Position numbers and translations under genes: made by a program. The notes below the pieces were generated by a model. It was not told the origin of the DNA, made no database searches, and saw only the letters and a list, made by a program, of their open reading frames with translations. From the NCBI GenBank assembly GCA_963678445.1, contig OY782877.1, positions 4,960,001 through 5,024,000 of the forward strand: a stretch of 64,000 bases of DNA. Reading direction: 5' to 3'. Positions 9,035-17,240 of this stretch are shown here, in pieces. How positions within the stretch are numbered: position 1 is the stretch's first letter; each line of letters opens with the position of its first letter. The stretch comes from G963678445 sp963678445. Its GTDB lineage: Bacteria > Hydrogenedentota > Hydrogenedentia > Hydrogenedentales > G963678445.

Positions 9035-10432
9035 ATGTCGTCGGCCTACATAAAAAAAGGGCTCTATGCCTTTCCTCTTGTCCTGCTTAGCCTGGATACC
9101 AGCGTGGGCATCTTTACAGGTTGGCGTCCTACCGGCGCGATCGAACACTTTGCCCTGTTTTTCCTGATGACAGCCTGGGGCATTCTGGCGATGGCCTGTT
9201 ACTTTCGTGCAAGTCGGCACTTCCTTGTTATGCACGCTCAGGAAACCCTTCTCTTACTCTTGGCCACGGCGATCAGCTGGGGCGCCTTAGAAACAGGGGC
9301 GCACTTTCTGGAAAAACGTCTCCGGCGCAATCCGTTTTACCATACCCGTGGTGCGCATGTCCGCCACCGTATCGAACCCGACCCTACGCAAGTCAGTGGC
9401 ATCCTGGGGCCCACCTACTACACTACCGGTCCCCGAGGTTTTCGCGCAGCATCCCCGCCTAGCCCACAGCATCACTTTCAGATCTTGTGCATTGGCGGTA
9501 GCACTACCGAGTGCGTTTATCTTGATGACACCAGAACCTGGCCCGAACAATTAGCCTACCTCCTAAATCGCTCTTATTCATCCTCCGTTGTATGGGTAGG
9601 CAATACTGGCATCAGCGGTTTTTCCACTCGCGAACACATCCGCTTCCTGCGCACAACAAACCTGCTCCAAAATATCGACTACATCATCATACAACCTGGC
9701 ATCAACGATCTGTGGCGTTATCTGGCTCAGGAAGAAAAAGAGATAAAATACCAACGCTTCGCAGAAAAACAGACCGAGCCCCCCCCCTCCGCCGAAAAGC
9801 AGGCTACGCCATGGAAACCGCTCTGGACGCGTTCGCGCGTGATTCAGCTATACCATACCCTGCAGCGCAAACAGCCCAAGGCAGAAATGCGTGAGGGTAT
9901 CGGGGGCGCAGAATACGAAATACGTCGTCAAAACAGGCAAGATGCACTAAAACGCATGCAGAAACGCAATGCCGCGACTAAAACAGCATCGCTTCCCGAA
10001 CTAGCGCCGGGGCTGGAAGGGTATGCAGAACGAATCCGAACATTAATTCAGCTGGCGAAAAAACGACATCTTCCTATACTCTTCACCACGCAACCCGTTC
10101 TTTGGGCAAACGACTTAGCCCCCAAATGGGATGCACGCTGCTGGTTTGGCTGGCTCCCTAATGGCGACTACCTTAGTCTGGCCGCGCTACGCAAAGCCAT
10201 GGATGCCTATAATCAAACCCTCATGCAAACCTGTGCAGAAAGCCACATTCCATGTGTCGACTTATCAAGCATGAACGGCAACGGCGCTTTCTTTTACGAT
10301 GACTGCCATTTCACCGAAGCAGGGGCGGCTAAGGTCGCTCAACTTCTCGCTGCTGCTCCCTGCTGGCAATCCTGGCTCCCTGAACCCTCCCCGATTAACC
10401 CGGATTCGCCATCTGCCAGGCATCTGGAATAG
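9035..10432 (+). CDS. Membrane-anchored SGNH/GDSL-type hydrolase
   Basis: About 465 residues from ATG 9035. The frame is open from 8858, but the extra 59 residues are basic and unlike a protein start. Three hydrophobic segments in the first 100 residues form a membrane anchor. The catalytic domain follows, with block I (LCIGGSTTE, nucleophile Ser), a GNTGISGFSTREH block, block III (QPGINDLW) and a C-terminal Asp-His pair in DDCHFTEAGA. SGNH hydrolases of this form often add or remove acetyl groups on exported polysaccharides. It is divergently placed beside the glycan cluster on the minus strand. Its last 38 bases overlap the 3' end of the convergent PL22-like gene. Confidence 0.8.
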   Translation: MSSAYIKKGLYAFPLVLLSLDTSVGIFTGWRPTGAIEHFALFFLMTAWGILAMACYFRASRHFLVMHAQETLLLLLATAISWGALETGAHFLEKRLRRNPFYHTRGAHVRHRIEPDPTQVSGILGPTYYTTGPRGFRAASPPSPQHHFQILCIGGSTTECVYLDDTRTWPEQLAYLLNRSYSSSVVWVGNTGISGFSTREHIRFLRTTNLLQNIDYIIIQPGINDLWRYLAQEEKEIKYQRFAEKQTEPPPSAEKQATPWKPLWTRSRVIQLYHTLQRKQPKAEMREGIGGAEYEIRRQNRQDALKRMQKRNAATKTASLPELAPGLEGYAERIRTLIQLAKKRHLPILFTTQPVLWANDLAPKWDARCWFGWLPNGDYLSLAALRKAMDAYNQTLMQTCAESHIPCVDLSSMNGNGAFFYDDCHFTEAGAAKVAQLLAAAPCWQSWLPEPSPINPDSPSARHLE

Positions 10433-11591
10433 TAGCCACACAGACATTGGGATTGCCCAATTTATGGGATGTAAAAATAACCGATTTTCCATCCCGCGAC
10501 CACCCTACATGAGGATGCGCCCCACTGCCATACGTGCGATGGTCCCTTGTCAACAAACGCGGACGAGTTGTTTTCACTTCAAACAACATAATATCGCCAT
10601 GCCAATTATCCGCGGCAATCCAACGTCCATCCATACTCCCCGCACCATGCCACCAGTTACGACGTGATATCTTTTCCGGCGTTGCATCCTCCCACCATGC
10701 ACCTGCACCTATAATACGCACCTCTCCCGTTTTCCAATTCAGCACCTTCACATGCGCATCCTCCGTTGGCTTCGGATGCACCCCGCCAAAGAAAACTATT
10801 TGGTCATTCACCCACCACGAATCATGCGTCACCAGCTCTCCCGGCCACTGCGTATATACATGGCGTTGCGAACCATCCCGCACATCCACCACCCACAATC
10901 TTCGGGCATCCTCCCCCGCATAACTCAACAAATACGACGTTTCCTGACTCCACTGCACATGACTGGCAAAGGTGTTCCCTTCAATTTCACACACCTTGCG
11001 TAACGCACCAGATGCGACATCCGCAATATAGACCGTTGGCAGATCACCCTCCTGTGTCCCCGTCATTCCTATCGACACGAACTTTCCATCACAGCTTTCA
11101 TTCAACGTACAAATCTGTGAATACTCCGGCAGCGTACAGATTAACCGCTCCGCCATACGCACCTCAGACGGATTTTCTTCCGGCGCTTTCGAAGTCTGTA
11201 TCGACAACGTAAGCTCTAAGACGTCCCGTTCCCTCAATGCATACACCCGAGTTCCCCGCTTTGCCGCTGTTGCCCGAAGCAATCCTCCTTTCGGCGTATG
11301 CAGCCGCACCAACTCCCCCGTCTCCGTCAAATACCCCATCAATCCCCCTGCTTCACGTTCAGAATGGAAAAGGATCAGTGAGCCATCCTCCAACCAGGAC
11401 CGATCATGAAAATACAAGTTGGTATCCTGCGCCGCATCCGTCGTCAGGTAGCGCAACAGCGCCCCCGAATCTGGGTCCTCCACCACCCTGTGCTCCGCGG
11501 GAAAAACCTCCAGCATATCCATCTGCGCCATTCCCTGATAACAGAACCCCGTCGTAAAAAACAACAAGAGCAAACCGATTTTTCGCACCAT
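10395..11591 (-). CDS. Secreted beta-propeller protein, oligogalacturonate-lyase (PL22)-like
   Basis: 398 residues with a signal peptide (GLLLLFFTTGFCYQGMAQ). The body is a series of propeller blades. The early DTNLYFHDRSWLEDGSLI and the late GSGAHPHVGWSRDGKSVIFT resemble oligogalacturonate lyases of polysaccharide lyase family 22, where His residues bind the metal; GELVTHDSWW and the RNWWHGAGS stretch fit as well. PL22 enzymes cleave short galacturonides released from pectin. TolB/WD40-like propellers without lyase activity are the alternative. The ATG has GGAGGGG 5-8 bases upstream. It lies 35 bases after the GH36 gene on the same strand and is probably co-transcribed, which supports a plant or algal glycan role. 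Confidence 0.65.
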   Translation of the reverse strand: MVRKIGLLLLFFTTGFCYQGMAQMDMLEVFPAEHRVVEDPDSGALLRYLTTDAAQDTNLYFHDRSWLEDGSLILFHSEREAGGLMGYLTETGELVRLHTPKGGLLRATAAKRGTRVYALRERDVLELTLSIQTSKAPEENPSEVRMAERLICTLPEYSQICTLNESCDGKFVSIGMTGTQEGDLPTVYIADVASGALRKVCEIEGNTFASHVQWSQETSYLLSYAGEDARRLWVVDVRDGSQRHVYTQWPGELVTHDSWWVNDQIVFFGGVHPKPTEDAHVKVLNWKTGEVRIIGAGAWWEDATPEKISRRNWWHGAGSMDGRWIAADNWHGDIMLFEVKTTRPRLLTRDHRTYGSGAHPHVGWSRDGKSVIFTSHKLGNPNVCVATIPDAWQMANPG

Positions 11592-11626
11592 TTAGCCCCT
11601 CCCCATTTTTTGGGTAATGCCAATAA

Positions 11627-13657
11627 TCATTCTGGTTCAACAAAAAGCAATACCGACTGACATCCCTGCTTTAATATGATTTCAAGTCCTTTCTCACAAA
11701 GCACAGCGCCAGAAACCACCTTTTTCGTAGCCCTATCCACATCCTCCACCACATAGTTTCCCGTCTCCTCCAGTCCCGTCATCGGCACCTCAACCTTCGA
11801 ATATAGCGACGGGGTCCAACGCAACAGCAACACCGCAGCACGACGTCCTTCCGCATCAAAATACACGATTCCCGCCACCTTCGAATCCTCCTGCGGATAG
11901 AGAATGGTATAATGGCAATCCGATTTCAACGCACTCAACCGACGATAATGCGCCACCTCCTTCAAAATAACTTCACGCTGATGCGGCGTTATTTTCGCCA
12001 AATCTGCCACAATTCCCCACGTGCCCGCCATGGCGCTACGACAATACATCCTCGTAAACGCATCATCATTAGGGTCATTACGGTCCTGATTATTCGTCCA
12101 ACGATTCACTGTCCACGGCGGCATAAACGACAACGCCCCCAACGCTTCCTTGAAATTATTCTTCGCATGATGATAGCCCGTGCTTCCGCCGTCCCGGATC
12201 CACTGATTCTGGGTTGAAAAAATCGTAAACTCATTGATCATGCGTCCGCCACTCTGACAATTCTCCATGATCAACTTCGGATACGCCTTACGCACCGCAG
12301 CCATCGCATTTTCAAACGCGACCACATTCTTCATCACCCCATGCCGCGTCTCCGCCGTGAAAAAATCCTGATCATACTTCCACCAGCCCATATCATACGC
12401 ACTACACAAATGCGCCACATGATCCAACATAAACTGCGTAAAATTCATGCCCGCATAATCGAGCAACCAACCATCGATAAACTCCCGGTACATACCCGGC
12501 TGATCCACTTCAGGCGGCAAAGCCTCCCTTTCCGCCTGCACAAACTGCGGACACGACCATATACCTACGGTCATCTCGCGATCCCGAATCTCCTGCATCT
12601 GCGCCTCAAACTGCCCCTCCGAAAACTTTTCTTTATCTGGCGTCCAGTCCCCAAGCCCCGCATACCAGCCAGCATCGACAATGAACGCATCAAAATTATA
12701 CGGTTCCATCATCTCGATCTGATGTTGAATAAAATCGCCATCCACACTGAAGCGCGTCGTATACCAATGGTTATACGTAAACGGATAAGTCGGCTCTGGC
12801 CCCCCATAACATCGCCGTCCCAAAGCACTACGCGCCTGCAACCACGCTCTTCGCGCAGCCTGCGCCGTCGTTTTACGATTCGCAAACACATGCATTACCG
12901 GTCCCGTAATCTCCTCCCCAGGTGCCAAACGCAATTGCGTCTCCTCCGGCGGCAACACACAACGGAGCCCTACCCCTTCCGCCTGCGCTTCCATCCTTGC
13001 ATTCCACCCTCCACACCACGAAAGGGCAAAAAAGAGCGGTCCGCTAGCGCTATTCAACGACCAATACGGATTCACCCCCGGCGCATCCGAACTGTGCAGA
13101 CGGCTCCCCAAGGTCATGGGTTTTCCTGATTCAAACGTATGAGTAAACGGCGCAAACGAAAGCGCACGCCATCCCGAAAGGGACCTTACCGGCGTCGGCG
13201 TCTGATACGCTCCCATCCACACCGGAAACCACGCCACCGGCAATACAGTTTCGCCTGTATTCTTTATCGACACCGAAAACAGAAGCAACGCCTCCTCTGC
13301 CAACGGCATCTCCACCCGCCACGTCACCACCGCGCCCTGTGCAAACGAACGCGTGTACGTCGCACACAGTCCGTGCTCCATTTTTTCCGGCACCCACTCC
13401 GCTCCCGACGAAGGTAACACAAAAAAATTCTCCGGCAGCCAATCTGTCAACGGATACGATTCCCCATCCTCCTCAAAAACGACCGTTTCATCCCCCACCC
13501 ACGAAACAGATTCTACATACGGCGCACCCGATGCCGACACCTCCAGTTCCATTTTGACCTTTTCATTCTCCAGGACAAACGGAGATGCCGACGCTCCAAA
13601 TGCAAGGCACACCAGAAAAATACTCAACACTCCAAAAAAACTGCTACCCCAATGCAT
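11627..13657 (-). CDS. Secreted GH36-type alpha-galactosidase
   Basis: 676 residues with a signal peptide (VLSIFLVCLAFGASASP). The N-terminal half is a beta-sandwich domain and the centre a TIM barrel of the melibiase clan. Barrel landmarks are FDAFIVDAGWYAGLGDW, WWKYDQDF (Lys-x-Asp strand with the expected nucleophile Asp) and MENCQSGGRMINEF followed by NQWIRDGGS, where the acid/base Asp is expected. A C-terminal beta domain ends in QSVLLFVEPE. GH36 enzymes remove alpha-1,6-galactose from raffinose-type sugars or galactomannan side chains. ATG 13657 has GGAGGAA 9-10 bases upstream. It is the first gene of a two-gene unit with the PL22-like protein. The exact specificity (galactosidase or N-acetylgalactosaminidase) is not readable. 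Confidence 0.8.
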   Translation of the reverse strand: MHWGSSFFGVLSIFLVCLAFGASASPFVLENEKVKMELEVSASGAPYVESVSWVGDETVVFEEDGESYPLTDWLPENFFVLPSSGAEWVPEKMEHGLCATYTRSFAQGAVVTWRVEMPLAEEALLLFSVSIKNTGETVLPVAWFPVWMGAYQTPTPVRSLSGWRALSFAPFTHTFESGKPMTLGSRLHSSDAPGVNPYWSLNSASGPLFFALSWCGGWNARMEAQAEGVGLRCVLPPEETQLRLAPGEEITGPVMHVFANRKTTAQAARRAWLQARSALGRRCYGGPEPTYPFTYNHWYTTRFSVDGDFIQHQIEMMEPYNFDAFIVDAGWYAGLGDWTPDKEKFSEGQFEAQMQEIRDREMTVGIWSCPQFVQAEREALPPEVDQPGMYREFIDGWLLDYAGMNFTQFMLDHVAHLCSAYDMGWWKYDQDFFTAETRHGVMKNVVAFENAMAAVRKAYPKLIMENCQSGGRMINEFTIFSTQNQWIRDGGSTGYHHAKNNFKEALGALSFMPPWTVNRWTNNQDRNDPNDDAFTRMYCRSAMAGTWGIVADLAKITPHQREVILKEVAHYRRLSALKSDCHYTILYPQEDSKVAGIVYFDAEGRRAAVLLLRWTPSLYSKVEVPMTGLEETGNYVVEDVDRATKKVVSGAVLCEKGLEIILKQGCQSVLLFVEPE

Positions 13658-13769
13658 AAAAAAATTTCCTCCTCATTCACATCGCAATTCTGAGTGACTC
13701 CTTAATCGGACACCAATCTAAAAATATCTTCGTTGCAAATTCTCTGCAAAAAAATCTATACTTCTCTTC

Positions 13770-15623
13770 ATGAAAACATTCTTCACAAGTATAATTCCCT
13801 ATTTGCTCCCCAAACCAACCTTATTCTTTTGGTTTTTCATCCCATTAGCGCTTATCGAACAGCTATCATACAAGAAAAATTCAAAAAGTATCTTCACCAC
13901 ACTACGCTACGGCACCCTCTCCATTCTCACGTGCATTATTCTAGTCATGCTATTTCGTACTTATATTTTTGCTTCAGCCCTTGGAACTGGAAGTGTCCCG
14001 TATAGAAGCTTTTTCACAGTATGCTTTCTATTTATTCTTTATCGATTCTACAACACCTACCGTCCCATCCCCTACCCTCGATTTCAATCCCCACCACCCA
14101 GTATTTTTTATCTGTTTTGCATATCAAACGTCATAGCTTTAGCCGTACTACCAAAACTCCGCCTTTTCCTGATCGACTTCAAAAATGGGGAGCCCTACAC
14201 ACTATTCTGCATTTTAGCCACTATCCTAGCCCATTTACTAGTAGGTTTCACATTACTTTACCTTAGTATACGCATCATGCGAGAGACATTGCGTAATGTC
14301 CAACATCAATCCGTGACTGTCTTACTGGCCAAGCTCTTTCTTCTTAACCTAGTTGGTTATACCATTGCCAATATAATCACCCATGTCCTCATTACCCTTC
14401 CATTTACTGATCTCAGCTTTTACCAATGTATTTCGTATGGAGAGGTAATCAAATCCTGGTTAAATAGAATTATCCTTCTTTTAGTCAGCATTCATCTCTT
14501 GCGCACGCTTCCTTGCTATTACCGGCACAGCGCCACCCCATATCTGACGGCAGAACCCACCCCGTTCCAAAAACGACTATCCGAATTGGCGCAGGCAGAG
14601 AATACGTACTATTTCGACACTGGGGATGTGCCCTTAACCCAGGAGGAACTTCCCGAAGGTGCGGCTTTACATAGCCTCGGAGAATCCCGCGAAGGACGCC
14701 CCGTGCAAGCCATTCAAATCGGAGAGGGAGCATGTAATGTCTCCATCCTCGCCGGATGCCATGCCGACGAGCCTATAGGACCGCTCACAGCACGCCAGCT
14801 CCCGCATATCCTCCGCGAGCATTTCCCGGAACTGCTCCAAAGCTATCGTTTCCACATCATTCCGCAAATCAATCCCGATGGGGCCCATGCCAATGCCCCT
14901 TGGTTTTCCCAGCCCCTTCAATTCGAACTTTACGCGGAAAAGGTACAACGGGAACAGCCCGGCGACGACATCGAGTATGGTTTCGAACAGAGCGACGAGG
15001 CGCGTCCTGAATGTCTCGCGGCCCTTGCTTTTCTGAGGGAAAACGGCCCCTATTGCGCACACTTCTCCCTTCATAACATGCCCGCCACCGAAGGCGCCTG
15101 GTTCCTCATCGATGCGGCGCACCAAAACGAAACAGCTCTTCTCCGCGAACGCCTGCGCACATACGCCGATACTATGCAAATTGCGCTACACGACATTGAT
15201 CGCAAAGGGGAAAAGGGCTTCACACGCATAGAGGCTGGTTTCTGCAGCACCCCGACTGCAACGGCTATGCGCGATTATTTCATCCAGCGAAATAAACCCG
15301 AAACCGCCGCCTGCTTCCGAGCAAGTTCTATGGAATTCATCCAATCCCTCGGCGGCAATCCCCTGTGTATCGTCCCTGAGCTCCCCCTTTTCCTTCTCAC
15401 CCGACCTTCTTCCACACTTGAGGACCCCGTGCTTCCTAAATTCCAGCAAGCCCTCAAACAAGCGCGAGGAAGCGAAGAACCTACCCCGGCCATCCAGAAA
15501 CTTATCCAGGAATATGGCCTCATCCCTCTCCCGCTTAACCTGCAGGTACACATGCAGCTCGCTGTTATCCTGCTCAGCCTAGAATTTCTCAACGACACCC
15601 CTTCGCAAAAGACTCAGGCATAA
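13770..15623 (+). CDS. Membrane domain fused to M14-type zinc carboxypeptidase
   Basis: 617 residues. Residues 1-250 hold about six hydrophobic segments. The C-terminal 360 residues form a zinc carboxypeptidase-like domain: GESREGRPVQAI, then ILAGCHADEPIG with the HxxE zinc pair near residue 331, HIIPQINPDGA, and FSLHNMPATEGAW with the third zinc His. VPELPLF may hold the catalytic Glu. M14 enzymes trim C-terminal residues or murein peptides. The first 750 bases are clearly AT-rich while the peptidase half has ordinary composition, with a sharp change near 14,520, suggesting that two sources were joined. No Shine-Dalgarno is visible before ATG 13770. It diverges from the GH36 gene. Confidence 0.7.
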   Translation: MKTFFTSIIPYLLPKPTLFFWFFIPLALIEQLSYKKNSKSIFTTLRYGTLSILTCIILVMLFRTYIFASALGTGSVPYRSFFTVCFLFILYRFYNTYRPIPYPRFQSPPPSIFYLFCISNVIALAVLPKLRLFLIDFKNGEPYTLFCILATILAHLLVGFTLLYLSIRIMRETLRNVQHQSVTVLLAKLFLLNLVGYTIANIITHVLITLPFTDLSFYQCISYGEVIKSWLNRIILLLVSIHLLRTLPCYYRHSATPYLTAEPTPFQKRLSELAQAENTYYFDTGDVPLTQEELPEGAALHSLGESREGRPVQAIQIGEGACNVSILAGCHADEPIGPLTARQLPHILREHFPELLQSYRFHIIPQINPDGAHANAPWFSQPLQFELYAEKVQREQPGDDIEYGFEQSDEARPECLAALAFLRENGPYCAHFSLHNMPATEGAWFLIDAAHQNETALLRERLRTYADTMQIALHDIDRKGEKGFTRIEAGFCSTPTATAMRDYFIQRNKPETAACFRASSMEFIQSLGGNPLCIVPELPLFLLTRPSSTLEDPVLPKFQQALKQARGSEEPTPAIQKLIQEYGLIPLPLNLQVHMQLAVILLSLEFLNDTPSQKTQA

Positions 15624-15645
15624 AAGAAAGCCCCCCTACACCCTA

Positions 15646-15771
15646 TTCGTGACTGACACTGCAAAGGCTGTTATAAAAAAACAAGGTTTTCAGTGTAGTT
15701 AGGGAGAGTGAGGAGGATATTTCCTGGGTGTGGCCCTGGCCACCTTGCGGTCGCTGTACCTCTTTAGTGAT
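15646..15771. repeat. Dispersed intergenic repeat R1, copy a
   Basis: It starts TCGTGACTGACACTGCAAAG, continues with GGCTGTTATAAAAAAACAAG, and ends with CTTGCGGTCGCTGTACCTCT and TTTAGTGA. The same order of blocks recurs near 30.06, 48.22 and 55.89 kb. The middle of this copy is different (GTGTGGCCCTGGCCACC), a block shared with the tandem repeat near 22.66 kb. It occupies most of the 315-base gap between the M14 peptidase and the rpsI terminator; the rest of that gap shows no gene. Confidence 0.6.
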
Positions 15772-15865
15772 TAACACTGTGCTCTTACATCTCGCTAAGG
15801 CTGGCTGTATATTCCACGGCAGCCCCCTACCAGTAGACCCTCTTCTCTTTCTTCTCGAGGGAGAG

Positions 15866-15899
15866 ACAAAAAACCGAGCACCCCAGCGGGGTACTCGGC
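15866..15899 (-). terminator. Rho-independent terminator after rpsI
   Basis: On the minus strand CCGAGTACCCC-GCT-GGGGTGCTCGG forms an 11-bp stem with one mismatch, followed by TTTTTTG. It lies 40 bases downstream of the rpsI stop codon. Confidence 0.85.
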
Positions 15900-15938
15900 A
15901 ATAGTCCAAAACAATTTTGTATAAAACGGAATCGCGGT

Positions 15939-16340
15939 TTAGCGTTTGGAGAACTGGAAGCGTTTGCGTGCGCCCGGTTGTCCGTACTTCTTGCGTTCCA
16001 CCTCGCGGGCGTCTCGCGTCAACAAACCGGCTTTACGCAATGCGACGCGCAGATTTTCGTTGTCTTCTACCAACGCGCGGGCAATACCCATCCGCAACGC
16101 ACCCGCCTGTCCGGTCAGGCCGCCGCCATCACAGCGCGCCCGTACGTCAAAACGGTCCATCAACTCAGTCGCTTCAAACGGCTGCATAGCGACCTGAACC
16201 AAGGTATCGCGCATCAGGTATTCTTTCAAGGGACGACCATTTACAGTAAACTTACCAGAACCCGGTTTAATCCGGACTCGCGCAGTCGCGCGTTTACGAC
16301 GCCCTACAGTGACGATTTCATTGGTCTTAGGATCAGTCAC
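15939..16340 (-). CDS. rpsI: 30S ribosomal protein S9
   Basis: 133 residues, normal S9 length. Diagnostic segments are VGRRKRATARVRI at the N-terminus, GGGLTGQAGALRMGIARAL in the middle and the basic tail KKYGQPGARKRFQFSKR, whose terminal residues reach the P-site tRNA. The start is GTG 16340 with GGGAG 8 bases upstream. It is the second gene of the usual rplM-rpsI pair, 14 bases after rplM, and ends in a strong terminator. Confidence 0.98.
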   Translation of the reverse strand: MTDPKTNEIVTVGRRKRATARVRIKPGSGKFTVNGRPLKEYLMRDTLVQVAMQPFEATELMDRFDVRARCDGGGLTGQAGALRMGIARALVEDNENLRVALRKAGLLTRDAREVERKKYGQPGARKRFQFSKR

Positions 16341-16354
16341 GGTATATTCTCCCG

Positions 16355-16786
16355 TTATTTCATCTCAAAAACTTGAGGGGTTTGCGCTTCATGAGGGTGT
16401 TCGTTACCGGCATAGACGCGGAAATTGCGTCCCAACTGGCGTCCAAGGCGATTATGCGGCAACATACCTTTCACCGCCAACTCCATCGCACGCGTGGGAA
16501 ATTTACCCAGCATCTCTTTGTACGATACTTCTTTGATACCACCTGGATAACCTGAGTGACGATAGTACATTTTGTCTTCATACTTCGCACCGGTCACCTT
16601 TGCTTTGGCGGCATTGATGATGATTACATGATCGCCACAATCAAGATACGGGGTGTATTGCGGTTTGTGCTTACCGCGCAACAATTTGGCGGCTTCCACC
16701 GCTACACGACCCAAGACCTGATCTTCGGCGTCGATCACATACCACTTCTTTTCAATCTCCCCCAATTTGGGGACATAAGTTTTCAC
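16355..16786 (-). CDS. rplM: 50S ribosomal protein L13
   Basis: 143 residues from GTG 16786, which has GGAGG 8 bases upstream; the open frame to 16840 adds 18 residues that are not L13-like. The landmarks KKWYVIDAEDQVLGRVA, GDHVIIINAAKAKVTG, YRHSGYPGG and AVKGMLPHNRLGRQ are all present in order. L13 is an early assembly protein of the large subunit and in many bacteria is co-transcribed with rpsI, as here. Confidence 0.98.
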   Translation of the reverse strand: MKTYVPKLGEIEKKWYVIDAEDQVLGRVAVEAAKLLRGKHKPQYTPYLDCGDHVIIINAAKAKVTGAKYEDKMYYRHSGYPGGIKEVSYKEMLGKFPTRAMELAVKGMLPHNRLGRQLGRNFRVYAGNEHPHEAQTPQVFEMK

Positions 16787-16916
16787 GCTGTTATCCTCCG
16801 GACATACTTTACGCGTTGTGGGTAAACGCGCGTCAAACATAACGGGATGCGTATGCTAGCAAATCCCCCCACCGTGATGCAAGCTTTTTTCCAATGCTGA
16901 ACGCTATTTGAAATTC

Positions 16917-16945
16917 TTGAAGGCTTGGCCTTTTATCTGTATAAT
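16917..16945 (+). promoter_or_regulatory. Sigma-70-type promoter for the gltA leader
   Basis: TTGAAG (16917-16922), a 17-base spacer and a perfect TATAAT (16940-16945). Transcription would begin near 16952, giving a leader of about 290 bases before gltA. It lies in the gap that follows the start of divergent rplM. Confidence 0.6.
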
Positions 16946-16951
16946 TGTGAG

Positions 16952-17240
16952 CTGGGATACTGGCGTATCCAGGAAATTGCTTTCATATCCTCTACAGCAT
17001 GCCATAGATCTAAACGCATGCACCGATGAAAGCATCGATACTGCATAGTATGGCGCATACGTCGTGCGGTATCAAGGGGGAAATCGAGGGATTTTGTCAT
17101 GCTTTAAAAAAAAGTACGCATGAACTCTATCTCTGGAAAGACAACACCACCGCGGTCGATATGGGACCGCGTGAGCGATATAGAGTAGGACTGTCCTGAT
17201 CTGGGTGTAGGCGGGAATCCTGTACGGAAAGGAGACGAGT
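16952..17240 (+). promoter_or_regulatory. Long structured 5' leader of gltA, candidate cis-regulatory RNA
   Basis: The 290 bases between the predicted start of transcription and gltA hold nested complementary arms. ACTCTAT (17124-17130) pairs with ATAGAGT (17180-17186). Inside it, CGCGGTC (17151-17157) pairs with GACCGCG (17165-17171) around a 7-base loop. An A8 run precedes the structure at 17106-17113. A 22-codon frame (ATG 17120 to TAG 17188) spans the same arms but has no Shine-Dalgarno. No known riboswitch class was recognised. Confidence 0.4.

Noticed and set aside
12341..13129. Long plus-strand frame opposite the GH36 gene
   Set aside because: Extremely Arg/His/Pro-rich translation without domain pattern; a shadow of the real minus-strand gene.
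15643..15909. 88-codon minus-strand frame after the M14 gene
   Set aside because: It is the translation of an R1 repeat and the rpsI terminator.
17120..17188. 22-codon frame in the gltA leader
   Set aside because: No Shine-Dalgarno and the same bases form hairpin arms; kept only as part of the leader entry.
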